29,030 bases of DNA from Rhizophagus sp. LPA8_4_AMF. Its lineage: Eukaryota > Glomeromycota > Glomeromycetes > Glomerales > Glomeraceae. The translations under genes were made by a program, and so were the position numbers. Below are positions 11,101 to 21,120 of this stretch, piece by piece. Positions within the stretch are counted from its first letter, which is position 1, and each line of letters starts with the position of its first letter. The DNA is taken from assembly GCA_021464525.1 (NCBI GenBank), contig JADRCO010000642.1, positions 1-29,030 on the forward strand. Direction: 5' to 3'. Under the pieces are notes generated by a model. That model ran no database searches. It was not told where the DNA came from and worked only from the letters and a program-made list of their open reading frames with translations.

Positions 11101-13228
11101 TAGTATTTGGATTACTGAGCAAGAAGAAGAAGAACATGCTGAGCTAGAACATGCTGATCAAGGTGATGCGAAATCCTCTAGTTTTAGATATTCATTGCAT
11201 GCCAAATTTCTTCAGAGCCTTATTGAAAAGGTTACTGTATTCCGTAAGGCTATCGATTATGTTGATCCCGCTTTAGTTCAAAATTTAGATACTAATACTG
11301 CAGAATCAAATAATCAATTTAAGTTATCGAAATTATATGATAAGTATGCTGAATATGCTGAGATTTTATCATCTCAAGGTCGATTGACCACAGCAATTAA
11401 GTATTTGAATTTAACTCCATTAGAGTACAAGAAAACAGATGCTAACAATATTGATCAGTTAGCTGTGATCAAAGAAAGATTATACCATTCAGGTGTTGAT
11501 GTTGGCAGTATTAAAGCACCCACATTCCCATTTGAACATGTTTACGTTGGAGCTGAAGGTGAAATAAATCCTTCTCTTGCTCCTATAGTGGGCAATGTAG
11601 ATGGAACTACTTATCAACCACAAATAAATCCAAATCTTTATAACAATCAACAAATTGCTCAACCACCATATTACAATCAATATGCTTATAATCAACCTGT
11701 TGCGGCTAATGCTCCATTTCAACCCCTGTCTCCAATTCAGCAACAAATTCAGCAGCAATCAATTCAACCTATACTTCAACAACCTCATTATAATAACTTC
11801 CCTCTATATAATGCCCCAATCCAGAACCAACCTTATAATCCTGGATATCAGCCTGCCTTTCCCGCTTATAACCAGCCACAGTATCAGGATAATGCAAATT
11901 TTATTCCACCTCCACCAATTGCCAATACAAATATTCAAAATGTAAACCCTCCACAGCAACAAGCAGATGTTCCAGCTGCATATAAGAAAAATATGCCTAA
12001 TTGGAATGATCCACCAGTTGTATCCTCTGCAAAAAAAGTTGCCCAAGCACAAATAAACAAGATACAGCCAATCACATCTCCTTTCCCTTCAGCTTCTCCT
12101 GCATTACAGGGAACAGTGCCACCTCCCGGAGTTCAAGGAATATTTCCTCCAAATCAAAATATACAGGGAACTATCGCTAATTTGCCGCCGGCAAATCGTG
12201 CAATAGCTGCAGCTACTGGATATCAACCTAATTCCCCAATGTCCCCTCAAACGGCAGGTAATTATTATCCTCCCCCGCCACCACCAAAAATGGGAGCGCC
12301 ATCGCAGTTACATGCGCAACAAATACAGAATCCTCAGAGCCCTCAATCACATTATGGACCTGGTCGTTCGGCTCCCACTCCTCCACCTCAGGCTAACGTA
12401 GGTTACCAAGCTGGTACGTATGGAGGCCAAAATACTACACACGCTGGGTCCAATTTGGTTTATGGTGCTCCGCCGCCCCAACCACCTGTTCAACAACAAG
12501 CTCCAACACAAAATCAACAACCAGTTGCACAACCTGCCAGAACACCTACTCCAGTTAAAACACCTACACCAGTTAAAACACCTACACCTGTAAATAAACA
12601 TCGTAAGTTTTTTTGAAGTTTTTTTATATTTTTTCCTTTTATTTCATTTTAAATAATGGTTTATTATAAATAAAATTTAGCTGTTGGCGATAGAAATCAT
12701 ATCCCGACTTCACATAAACCAATTTACGATGTGCTCTCCAAGGAATTACAAAGAGCTAAACATCATCATCATACTTCCGTATGTTAATCTAAAATTTTAT
12801 TAAATGAATTTGGATTTGTCATTTAATTTTAATTATACCTTGTAATAAATATAGGGTTTATGGGGAAAACAATTGCCTGATACAGAAAAACGGCTTAACA
12901 TGCTTTTTGATGCATTGAATAATGAAGAAATCTCCGAACTGATCATTGATTCCTTGCTTAAATTAGTTCAAGGTTAGTATAAATGAAATGATTTACCTTG
13001 TCAATATAATATTTCAATATATTTCATTTTATAGCTATGGAAATACGCGATTATGCCACTGCTAATAATCTTCAAATTAACCTATTGACATCGTACACGA
13101 ATGAGACAAAATGGTAAATAATAAATTTTTTATCAGATTTTTCTTTTCGGTTATTAAATTAAAATTGTTTTATTTATAGGTTAATTGGTATTAAGCAATT
13201 AATTAATATTATGAAAAATACGCCATAA
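8187..13228 (+). CDS. SEC31: SEC31, COPII outer-coat protein (12 exons, 1386 aa)
   Basis: Exons: 8187-8389, 8513-8629, 8732-8843, 8927-9226, 9294-9380, 9458-9589, 9654-9740, 9824-12602, 12681-12778, 12855-12972, 13035-13113, 13180-13228; total 4161 nt, phase closed at each junction. The start [16 protein letters not shown] and residues 1-345 form the N-terminal WD40 propeller ([27 protein letters not shown] repeats). About 612-905 is the alpha-solenoid ACE1 element ([20 protein letters not shown], then [12 protein letters not shown]). About 925-1272 is the Pro/Gln/Asn-rich linker that binds Sec23. The last 115 residues are the helical C-terminal domain ([20 protein letters not shown]). Sec31 pairs with Sec13 to cage COPII vesicles at ER exit sites (family knowledge). 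Length is close to yeast (1273) and human (1220). The 2.8-kb exon 8 is exceptional beside the other short exons. Confidence 0.96.
12542..12595 (+). repeat. 18-bp in-frame minisatellite in SEC31
   Basis: Three head-to-tail 18-bp units (12542-12559, 12560-12577, 12578-12595), the first two nearly identical, encode [12 protein letters not shown] and TPTPVN at the end of the Pro-rich linker. The repeat stops seven bases before the exon 8 donor. Confidence 0.85.
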
Positions 13229-13912
13229 CTTAACATAACAGTTTGGTAGGGTATCTTTATTCAGCTCGATATATTATTATTAATGAATAATTTTAAATCT
13301 TTCGAATTTTAGGAGTCGTATAATATTTAATCTATTTAAAATTGCTAAGTTCTTTGTTATTAATAAATTAATTACGATAGAACTTAATGATGTCAGTATT
13401 GCTAAAAAAAGCTTTACTTTTTTTTGGTTTTTATTTTTATTTTTACTTACTTTACTGATTTTTAGTGTAGAAAGGATTTTAAAAGTAATATATAATAGAA
13501 AAAAATTTTTTATACAAAATAAACATTGGTAACTAAAAAGAGTTTCTTTTACGCGTAATTGTAATTATATATAATTTATAAATACACATAACAAACAATT
13601 TATTCAATATATTGTCTATGTTTATAAGTGTTTATTCTCAACTATTTAATAAATTTGGGAAATAAAATAAACATAAACATAAACATTCAACAAATATATT
13701 AAGAAGGGAGAAAAAAGCCGAAATACAAATAATAATAATAAAATTATTTCAAAAAAAGATTACTAACTAAACTAGCTTTATTTTTTGCAGTCTTGATCAC
13801 TTTTCAATGATCCAATTTTTCATTTATCATCTAAACATATAGAAAAAAAAACAAAATAAATTATGTATTGAATATTATAATAAAAAAGTAATGCAAGTTA
13901 CCAAATATACTT
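13229..13912. other. Convergent 3' intergenic region SEC31/ATG8
   Basis: 684 bp lie between two converging stop codons. No open frame is supported. It must hold both 3' UTRs; AATAAA-like hexamers occur on the plus strand (for example near 13517 and 13660), and TTTATT on the plus strand offers the equivalent for ATG8. A short ATAAAC tandem run sits at about 13665-13688. Overlapping antisense transcripts are possible but not shown. Confidence 0.6.
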
Positions 13913-14502
13913 TTAGAATTCTTTGACCATATCTCCGAAAGTATTTTCTCCAGAGTATCTATTGTCGAAAACGGGCATGTGATTTAATATATGGTAGAAT
14001 AATGAAAACATTTAATTACTTAAGTACTTACGTTATGTATAAAAAACCATCATCATCTTTATGTTCTTCATAAATACTTGACATAAGAGCGGCTGTGGGT
14101 GGAAGAACTTCGTCCACAAAAATGAAGATCGCTTTCTCAGGGCTCAATTTAATACGTTTACGAATTACATATACAAACTGCCCTACAGTAAGGTCAGCTG
14201 GGACAAGGTATTTTTTTTTATCAATTGTGGCGATGTCCGATTTTTCTACTTTCTCACAAATAACCTGTTGAACATAATCAAGTAAAATAAGAAGATATGA
14301 GTGCTGGAACGGCTTTTTTTATTTGCGTCAATTAATAATATTTACCGGAATTCTGTCAGGATATTTTTGTCGAATTCTTTCTGCTTCAGCTTTACGTTTT
14401 TCTATTATACAAAAAAATAATCAATAAAAGTTTATAATATTACAAGTAAAAACGATATAAAAACATACCAAAAGGGTGTTCGTCCTTAAATTTTGACCTC
14501 AT
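13913..14502 (-). CDS. ATG8: ATG8, autophagy ubiquitin-like modifier (4 exons, 122 aa)
   Basis: Exons 14502-14469, 14401-14346, 14264-14032 and 13958-13913 give 369 nt. The protein begins [15 protein letters not shown] and contains [36 protein letters not shown] and YSGENTFG, near-invariant in fungal Atg8. Gly116 is the expected residue exposed by the Atg4 protease; the removed tail here is DMVKEF. Mature Atg8 is conjugated to phosphatidylethanolamine by Atg7/Atg3/Atg12-5-16 and drives phagophore expansion and cargo receptor binding (family knowledge). The residues that form the W- and L-sites for AIM motifs lie in the conserved blocks. The first coding exon is only 34 nt. Identity is essentially certain. 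Confidence 0.98.
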
Positions 14503-14762
14503 ATTTGTTTGTTTTAATATTATAAATTTAACAGAACCAAATTTAACAGAACTAAAGGTTTCAAGACAGCAAAATTAGAGAGTTTTTAGTGTTAAAAAAG
14601 AGAGAGGTTGGGATAAGGGGTATTTATAAAGCTTTCAGATGAAACATCCGGAGTTGGTTGAACCGATTTGTCAAACTGCGCCCGCGTGATTTTCATCAAA
14701 TCATTCGTCAAGCATGCGTAATCACTTCTGCGCTTCTGCGTCAAAAAGGTCCTATGACTACA

Positions 14763-14769
14763 TGACTCA
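14763..14769 (+). promoter_or_regulatory. TGACTCA motif upstream of ATG8
   Basis: A perfect TGACTCA, the core recognised by Gcn4/AP-1-type bZIP factors in other fungi, lies about 261 bp upstream of the ATG8 start. Starvation control of autophagy genes by such factors is known in yeast. A single heptamer can occur by chance, so function is only a possibility. Confidence 0.3.
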
Positions 14770-14798
14770 TCAAAAATTAAAAATATAATCATACCCCT

Positions 14799-14824
14799 CC
14801 GCAGAATTACATTGTATACTGCGG
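14799..14824. promoter_or_regulatory. CCGCAG-N14-CTGCGG palindrome upstream of ATG8
   Basis: Two 6-bp arms, CCGCAG at 14799-14804 and CTGCGG at 14819-14824, form a perfect inverted repeat in otherwise AT-rich DNA about 300 bp upstream of ATG8. Everted CCG/CGG triplets are a typical layout for Zn2Cys6 fungal regulators. This is a motif observation only. Confidence 0.3.
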
Positions 14825-14985
14825 AATATGGTAATATGGTCTTCCATTAAAACTATTTAAAAATAAATTTTAAGTTCAATAACACTTAGTGATATAGTAA
14901 GTACAATTGACCGATGTGTAAATTTAGCTTTATTTCAGTATATAGAAATTGAGAATTACAAATAAAAAAAAATAAGGGAATACAA

Positions 14986-16146
14986 TTATGCATATCTATT
15001 AAATGTACCTCTAACTAAATAACTTTCAGTAACGGTATCATCTTTCTTCTTTGAGTAAATAGATTGAATGGCTTTTGATTGTTTAGTTTTAGCGGATGTA
15101 TTAACCAAATGTTCTTGAACTTTTTGGTTAACAACTGCAGCAACACTATTACCACCAATTCCACTATTAGTAGTAACATTAACTTCTGATTTTATTAATG
15201 GCTTCTTTAAAGATGGTTGTTTTGAGTCTTCCTCATTGTTATTTTCTCTTTTTCGTTTTTTATTAGGTGTAGTAGATGATGATGATTCAGCTATCATGTC
15301 TTCACTAGAATCTTGCTTTGTTATAGTCTTATTTTTCTTTTTCTTTTCTTTTGCTTTTGTTTTCCTCTCTTCTAAAGCGATTTTTAATTTTTCTTGTTCA
15401 GCAGGACTTGGATTTAAAGTAATAATGTTATCTTGTTTAAAAGGTTTCCCGCACTATAGTTAAATAAAGATCAGTTAAAGATTGAATTTACAAAATAAAA
15501 CATCGGAAAATTTTGTTAGTCATTACCTGTATACAAGTAGAACTTGGTACTTCTTTTAAACCTTGTTCAGAAAATACACAACCGCAAGTATTCAAATAAA
15601 CAAATTTTAATTTACCATTCATTTCTTTCAGAGTAATAGGACAAACAAATCTAGATACCAATCCTTGATCAAAATGCGCTATACTAGCTCCATTTGTTTC
15701 TTTAAATGCTGGATTAGCAGCAAGTTTTAACGGCTTAACATCCTATTTATTCGATATTACAGTTATTATTCCGAAAATCACTATATAAGAAAATAAAGCA
15801 ATTATAAAATTTCTTTTAAATACCTTCAAGTTAGAAATATGAGAGCAAATTATATCTCCGTCGCCATACGCATTCTTATTTAACAAGTACTCTATAATAG
15901 CATCTTTATTATATAGTTTACCTAGCGCACATGCAACAACAGGATCTTGTAACAGTTTCTGAAAAAATACAAATAAGTTAGACAAGAATAATCAAAACTA
16001 GAACAAAATTATTTTCCTAATACCTTAGATAAAGCACAATAAAACCAAATAGCTATTTTCATTGCATTTTGATCTGGTCTAACTTCTTTTTTTTTTTCTT
16101 TAACGAGTTCAATACGTTTAGGAATTGAGCCTCCATCGTTACCCAT
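14986..16146 (-). CDS. RTF2: RTF2, replication termination factor 2 homologue (4 exons, 313 aa)
   Basis: Exons 16146-16024, 15958-15824, 15742-15527 and 15453-14986 give 942 nt. The start MGNDGGSIPKRIELVK is the conserved Rtf2 N-terminus. A first U-box/RING-like fold covers about residues 30-85 (WFYCALSKKLLQDPVVACAL). A second follows with C120, C139, C141, C156 and C159 (FVCPITL, NTCGCVFS, CIQCGKPF). About 185-313 is a basic, Ser/Lys-rich tail with KKRKR-type nuclear signals, ending SYLVRGTFNRYA. Human RTFDC1/RTF2 is 306 aa. Rtf2 acts at replication forks: in fission yeast it supports pausing at RTS1 through splicing of rtf1, and in mammals it is removed from stalled forks (family knowledge). 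It lies tandem with the ZCCHC10-like gene, 399 bp apart, with a CACGTG about 100 bp upstream. Confidence 0.95.
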
Positions 16147-16545
16147 TGTTTGTAATAATAATAAAGGAAAGAAAAAGTTTAACAGCACGGGAATTTGGCA
16201 GATAACATTTAAATAATACAAGTCAACTAGTGAATTTCACCTCACGTGTTAAGTGGCGATATTTTATTACTAATCACGATTTCTTGCAAAAATATATTTA
16301 TAAATTACAATATTTATGTATTAGTTTTCATTTAAAAATTCCGTTACGTCACTATCATTATTTTTTTTCTAATAATAATGTATAAAATGATTCTATTTGC
16401 TTTTATCATCTCTAATTAAAGAAGTAACTTTCTCGTCTTATTAGCTACGAAGTTATTGAAGTTGTTTAAGTAAAAAAATCAATAACAAAAAAAATATCTA
16501 AATAACTATTTCGGTAAAAATAATGCGCAAAGCTTAAAATAAAAT
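16147..16545. other. RTF2 upstream / ZCCHC10-like downstream intergenic region
   Basis: 399 bp of AT-rich DNA separate two minus-strand genes. It holds the RTF2 promoter side (with CACGTG at 16243) and the 3' UTR of the upstream gene. No open frame or RNA gene is apparent. Confidence 0.6.
16243..16248. promoter_or_regulatory. CACGTG upstream of RTF2
   Basis: The palindromic hexamer lies 97-102 bp upstream of the RTF2 start codon, in the context CTCACGTGTT. CACGTG is the core site of bHLH factors such as Cbf1/Pho4 in yeasts. The same hexamer occurs at a similar distance before the next two minus-strand genes. Confidence 0.4.
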
Positions 16546-17366
16546 TTAACTTCGACCTCTACGCTTTCTTTTCCTACTATATGATACAGATGATGATGAA
16601 CTTCTCGATGATAAACTTGATGATCCTCCTGAAGAACTTGAATCGCCATCGCTTTCTGAACTTGAGCTGTAACTAGATGATGTTGCTGAAGTATCACTAC
16701 CACTACGGCTAGAGAATCCTGATGATGATGATGATGAATCTTCTGAATCTCCTGAAGATGATCTATGACAAAAGATTTTAAATGTTAATATTACTAATTT
16801 AAGTGAAAACTTCTAATAAACATACTCGTCCTTGCGAAGTTTTTTCTTTTTTGGTTCATCCTTTGCTTTCTTCTCTTTCTCTTTCTCCTTTTCTCTCTCT
16901 TTCTCTTTTTCTAATAATAATGCTTTTTCTGCAAGCTCTTTCCTATTTCAATATAGTTTATTAAATTATAATGTTAAACGTGGCTGATAATTAATCGTTC
17001 AAAGAACTTTGACTATTTACTTTGATCTAAATTCATCTGGGAGTTCAAGAGATATAGGTTTCAAGGGTTTTGTGAGTTGCTGCGTTCTAGTTGGTCGAGC
17101 TTTATAAGTTGGAGTGTTCTTACATTCGTACGTCTAAAAAATCAAAAATAAATTTAAATCATTATTAAGTATACTGAAAACAGAGATAATTACCCAATGA
17201 CCGGTTTCTAAGCACTTTTGACATTTCGTGTTAGCCGAGGGCTTCGATTCTGTACTCGGATATCTAAAAAAAAATTTAGGAAAAAATAATATTAACATAA
17301 ACTACTTTTATTTACTGTGAAAGCATAAATTTCTTACCTACGTCCGGAAAATCCTATTTTCTTCAT
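16546..17366 (-). CDS. ZCCHC10-like zinc-knuckle protein (5 exons, 181 aa)
   Basis: Exons 17366-17338, 17263-17194, 17133-17021, 16942-16826 and 16762-16546 total 546 nt. A CCHC zinc knuckle lies at C24-x2-C27-x4-H32-x4-C37 (CQKCLETGHWTYEC), followed by YKARPTRTQQL. This arrangement matches ZCCHC10 and related fungal zinc-knuckle proteins; human ZCCHC10 is about 190 aa. About residues 78-112 are a charged Lys/Glu helix (EKEKEREKEKEKEKK). From about 113 on the protein is Ser-rich with acidic spots and ends in a basic cluster (RKRKRRGRS) likely to act as a nuclear signal. Nucleic-acid binding is expected from the knuckle; the biological role is not well known even in animals. It is tandem with RTF2 and NOT3. 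Confidence 0.9.
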
Positions 17367-17677
17367 AGCTTTAGTTTAATAAAATTAGAAAGTTTGATAT
17401 TTGTCAAGAATATAAACTTCAGGGTTTCTTATAAATTCATAACAAGCAGCGCAATTTACGAAGTCTTTTCCCAAACGTATTAACATCAATGTTTATGCAC
17501 GTGATTAAGTTGAGTGTAAAAAAACGTGACTAAGTTGAAATGCTAAACTTTATTTTATGTATTTTATGTGCACAATTTAAGATTATATAAAATAATTGAT
17601 ATTAAGGTATTTATACAATCTATTCATGATTCATACATTAATAAATATGAATATGTACTATATAATTAGAATAATAT
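17367..17677. other. ZCCHC10-like upstream / NOT3 downstream intergenic region
   Basis: 311 bp lie between two minus-strand genes. It holds the 15-bp direct repeat listed separately in the promoter side and the NOT3 3' UTR side near 17580-17677. No further gene is seen. Confidence 0.6.
17498..17538 (+). promoter_or_regulatory. CACGTG and 15-bp direct repeat upstream of ZCCHC10-like gene
   Basis: ACGTGATTAAGTTGA (17499-17513) is repeated as ACGTGACTAAGTTGA (17524-17538), 14 of 15 identical and starting 25 bp apart. The first copy is preceded by C, making CACGTG at 17498-17503, 132-137 bp upstream of the start. Paired copies on one strand suggest a dimeric or repeated factor site. Confidence 0.45.
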
Positions 17678-20600
17678 TTATATTAATTCCGCATCTTCTA
17701 AGAATCGATATTCGAATCTAAAAGTGGTAAATATACTACTTTAATTATCATACATATAATTATTAGTCGTTGATATTTGCCACTACTCACCTAAATTCTG
17801 TCTTCTTACGTTGACACCAAGCACCTTCGTAATCAAAATAAATGTATGTTCCTTGTTCGTATTCGTCCGTAATTGCTTTTGGTTCTTCATGTCTTTGGAA
17901 CCATGTCAGATATTTTTTATGAAACCTCCATGACTGTTTTTTTAATTCTCTTGCAGCAAGATATCTTTGTAATTACAAAGAATAAGTTATTATATGGTAA
18001 ATAATTGTAATATAATTATAAAATGATGAAACATACTGTTGATAAGTTCCTTGCTGATAATAAAATATAAAAAAGAGTGTATCGAGATCAAATTTCTCAA
18101 ATAGTGCAGGATTATCGAAAATTTGTGGTGGATTCTGTGGATAGAAACCCGATGTGGGATATGGATTACGTGGCGCATAATACTTGGGTCTAAAATAAAA
18201 AATTGCAAATAATTAGAAAAAATATATTATATCTTGTTCAACGAATAGAATACTAATTTACCTTTCAGAATCTAAGCTTTCTGGGACATATTGAAGACTG
18301 GCATCAAGCATTTGTTGAACATGAAATCCATCTTCTTTGCCTAAGACTATTTAATAAATAAAATATAAATGTCAAAAAAAAAAAAGAAAAATATAAGTTA
18401 AAGTACTGTAAAGGCGTGATGTAGTACCCCGCTGCTTACATTTCTCTTCGGCTGCCTCATATGATTGCACTAAATCTGCAAGTGCAGCTGGTATACGACT
18501 TTCTGAAGAAGATCCTTGGTTGGAGGAACCTTCCTGTTTATTTGGTTCAGACGTGCTAGTATCAGATGATGGTTGTATAGGCTATTGAGAAATAAGGTAA
18601 ATACTTTAAGATTAAATAAAATAGAAATATGTGAATTTAAATCATAAATTTCAGACCTGTATAGTTGCTGTTTGTGTTCCAGATATGCTCTCTCGAGTTT
18701 GTGATTGCGACTGTGACGATAAAGGATTGGCTTGTTGTTGAAGAATAGGTTGCAAAAGAGATGTTGATGTTTGACTTTGCTATTTAAAACAACGAATATT
18801 AAAACACACATAATAGAAAAAAAAATCTCATTATTGAAATAGTTGAACAACCTGTATATCATTAGATTGTGAAAATTGCTGCTTGCTGATATCAGCGAAA
18901 TCATGTGAAATATCTAAAATAAAAAAAAAAGATATTAATCAAACAACATAATATTGATGATATATGTAAAAATTCAACCTTTTTTAGTATCTCCAGCAGG
19001 TGATTGTGTCGGTAATTGTGAATGTGGAATTGGTTGTGTTGTTGTCGGTGGCGGCTGCGGTTGTGATACTGATGGCGCTGCTACGTGTATACGCATATCG
19101 TTTTTTAGTGAAATAAATAATTTAATATATACAGACGAAGATAGTTACCTTGTTTTGTTACAGCTGCTATAGTTCGTGTTTGTCCTGAAGTAGGTAGTGC
19201 AGCTTTTGCCTGAGAGAATGTGGGTGGTGGAGACTGAAGATTGTTAACAGTCGTAGTGTTCGCAAGAGTAGGTACGGGAGTTGGTAATGTAGAAGCTTGC
19301 ACTGATGTCGTAGGAGTTGGCGTTGAAACCGGTGGAGGAGGGGGAGGAGGAGGAAGTTTTGGCTTGTCTATAAAAAATAATACAAAATTAATCACTTATC
19401 TTCATAACGATAATGTTTTAAGTACTTATACCTTCTTCCTTCGGTCGAGGAGCCGATTCAAAGGTGGTGAAGTTATCTGTGTAATAAAGTTAGACCATTA
19501 AATTTTATCGTTTATATTAACGAATTCAAACTAACAAAAACATCGTACTTATTGATGGAACAGACACCGGTGTTTTAGGTGCAATTCTTGATGTGGGTGA
19601 AGTTGAAGGACTTGATAACTATTTGAAATAAGTATAGTATTACAATATATATATATATTCTGTTCTTAATATGACAAAATAAAACATAAAATATCAATCC
19701 TTGCCTCTTTTTGTGGTGTCCTTGGCTCTGTATACGAAATACCTAAAATAAATAAAATATCAGATAACGAAAACTTTATAATAACTATACGATGATAAAT
19801 AATTTTTAAATAAATATACCTCCATCAGTTATGGAGTCATGACTACTATGATGATCGTCATTTGCAATACCCCATAACTCCTCCTCCTCTTCAAGATTCA
19901 AATCATCGTATATGTTTTCATCTTCGGCGAAGTCAGGTTCCTTAAAAACATCAAATAGTAAATTCAAAAACTTCAAAAAAAGATTAATGCACAATAAAAT
20001 ATACCAACCTGATTACTTTCAATGTAATAATTAATATCATCTTTAATTTGAATAACCTTAAAATTTATATATGATTAGTTACAATACAAGAGTATACAAG
20101 AGATAAATATCTTAATACATACCTTCTCTGGAGGAATATTACCATTTTCTAATAACCGCAATATTAATTCTAGCCGATTAACATGCCATTTATGTCTTTC
20201 TATAATATTTTCCACTTCACCCAATCGTTCAACTTTCTGAGAATCCTTCCGACTTTTTTTCACAACACTTTGTAATTGTTCAACTTCAGCTTCAGCGGTT
20301 TCAATTTGTGTGCTTAGAGCATCAATTTGATTTGATACCCATTCACATGTTTCCATTTTTTCTTTTTCTTTTGGATCCATTTTCGTTGACTGTTGTAGGC
20401 CTTCTTTGGAGTATGCCTTTGTCTTCATCTCTTTCTCACACGCTTTGAATTTTTCCATTTGCTAAACATGGAACGTATTTATTTAGAAAAATAAAAAGTA
20501 AGCATGTGGCCATAATTTTTGAATGGATCAAAGATAAATAATTCTTGTTTACATGTTCTATCAGACGCCTGTTATCAAGAAGTGCCCGCTTATCTTTTAT

Positions 20601-20889
20601 ATCATTTGAAGAAATCCATGTTTTTATTTGATCTCGATTTCTTTGAAGCTTTTTGATTTCTTTCTTCAAATCTTGTTCTAATTTTTCTTTTTGATTAGAA
20701 TTTGTTGTTGCTTGAATTTTATCGAAAATGCCTTCAAAAGTTTCGACTCCTTCTGCAACTTTTTTGAGAACACGATCGATCTCGGCTAAAATAAAATATT
20801 TATGATAAAATATTAAAAAAAGAGAGATTTTTCTTAACCACATGCTAAAAATTTTTTAAGAACTTACTTTGTAACTTTCTATTCGCCAT
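17678..20889 (-). CDS. NOT3: CCR4-NOT complex subunit NOT3/NOT5 (17 exons, 671 aa)
   Basis: Exons: 20889-20868, 20785-20553, 20461-20123, 20056-20009, 19940-19820, 19742-19705, 19618-19549, 19476-19432, 19367-19149, 19080-18979, 18913-18852, 18779-18657, 18581-18440, 18346-18262, 18189-18037, 17964-17791, 17717-17678; 2016 nt in one frame. Residues 1-235 are the N-terminal Not3 coiled-coil domain ([75 protein letters not shown]). About 255-520 is Pro/Thr/Gln/Ser-rich linker split over many small exons. About 522-671 is the NOT2/3/5 domain ([53 protein letters not shown]). The subunit docks on NOT1 with NOT2 and links the deadenylase to targets and codon optimality (family knowledge). Human CNOT3 is 753 aa, yeast Not5 560. 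One GC-AG intron and one tandem acceptor are noted separately. Confidence 0.95.
19619..19704 (-). other. GC-AG intron in NOT3 (intron 6)
   Basis: Minus strand: exon TPQKEG ends AAAGAG|GCAAGGATT and resumes at CAAATAG|TTATCAAGT. No GT donor lies close enough to keep phase, and reading through meets a stop within about 15 codons. A GC donor with GCAAG joins the Pro/Ser-rich exons in frame. Confidence 0.75.
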
Positions 20890-21120
20890 AATGTAACAAA
20901 TATTTAAACTTTTACTTCAAAAAAAGGGTTATATGGTGCAATAGAAATCTATTCTGTGATGTCGTTTTTTAGATAAAAACAATTACATTATACAGTCACG
21001 TGGGATGTATACGACTGCCGTTGCAAATTTTTGCTTAGTATGGTGGCGATGTAAGACAAATTTTGTGTGCTGATAAAAGCGAATTTTGTGTTTTGTTGTG
21101 ATCTTTAAAATTACTATATA
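20890..21120. promoter_or_regulatory. NOT3 upstream region with CACGTG at 20997
   Basis: The 231 bp between the NOT3 start and the first transposon-like terminus contain CACGTG at 20997-21002 (context GTCACGTGGG), 108-113 bp upstream of the ATG. This matches the spacing seen at RTF2 and the ZCCHC10-like gene. The rest is AT-rich. Confidence 0.4.

Larger units (their letters stand above)
14503..14985. other. ATG8 upstream / RTF2 downstream intergenic region
   Basis: 483 bp lie between the ATG8 start and the RTF2 stop, both genes on the minus strand. It should contain the ATG8 promoter and the RTF2 3' UTR. The part at 14660-14830 is less AT-rich than its surroundings and carries the motifs listed separately. 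A minus-strand open frame at 14592-14792 has no recognisable similarity and no splice context, so I do not call it a gene. Confidence 0.55.

Noticed and set aside
10476..12601. Several open frames inside SEC31 on both strands
   Set aside because: All are shadows of the 2.8-kb SEC31 exon, mainly caused by its Asn/Gln/Pro-rich linker.
14592..14792. 66-codon minus-strand frame upstream of ATG8
   Set aside because: No recognisable domain; the region is better explained as the ATG8 promoter.
15236..15463. Plus-strand open frame opposite the RTF2 tail
   Set aside because: Antisense of the Lys-rich RTF2 C-terminus, giving an artificial Phe-rich product.
19241..19501. Gly/Val-rich plus-strand frame
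   Set aside because: Antisense of the Pro-rich NOT3 linker exon.
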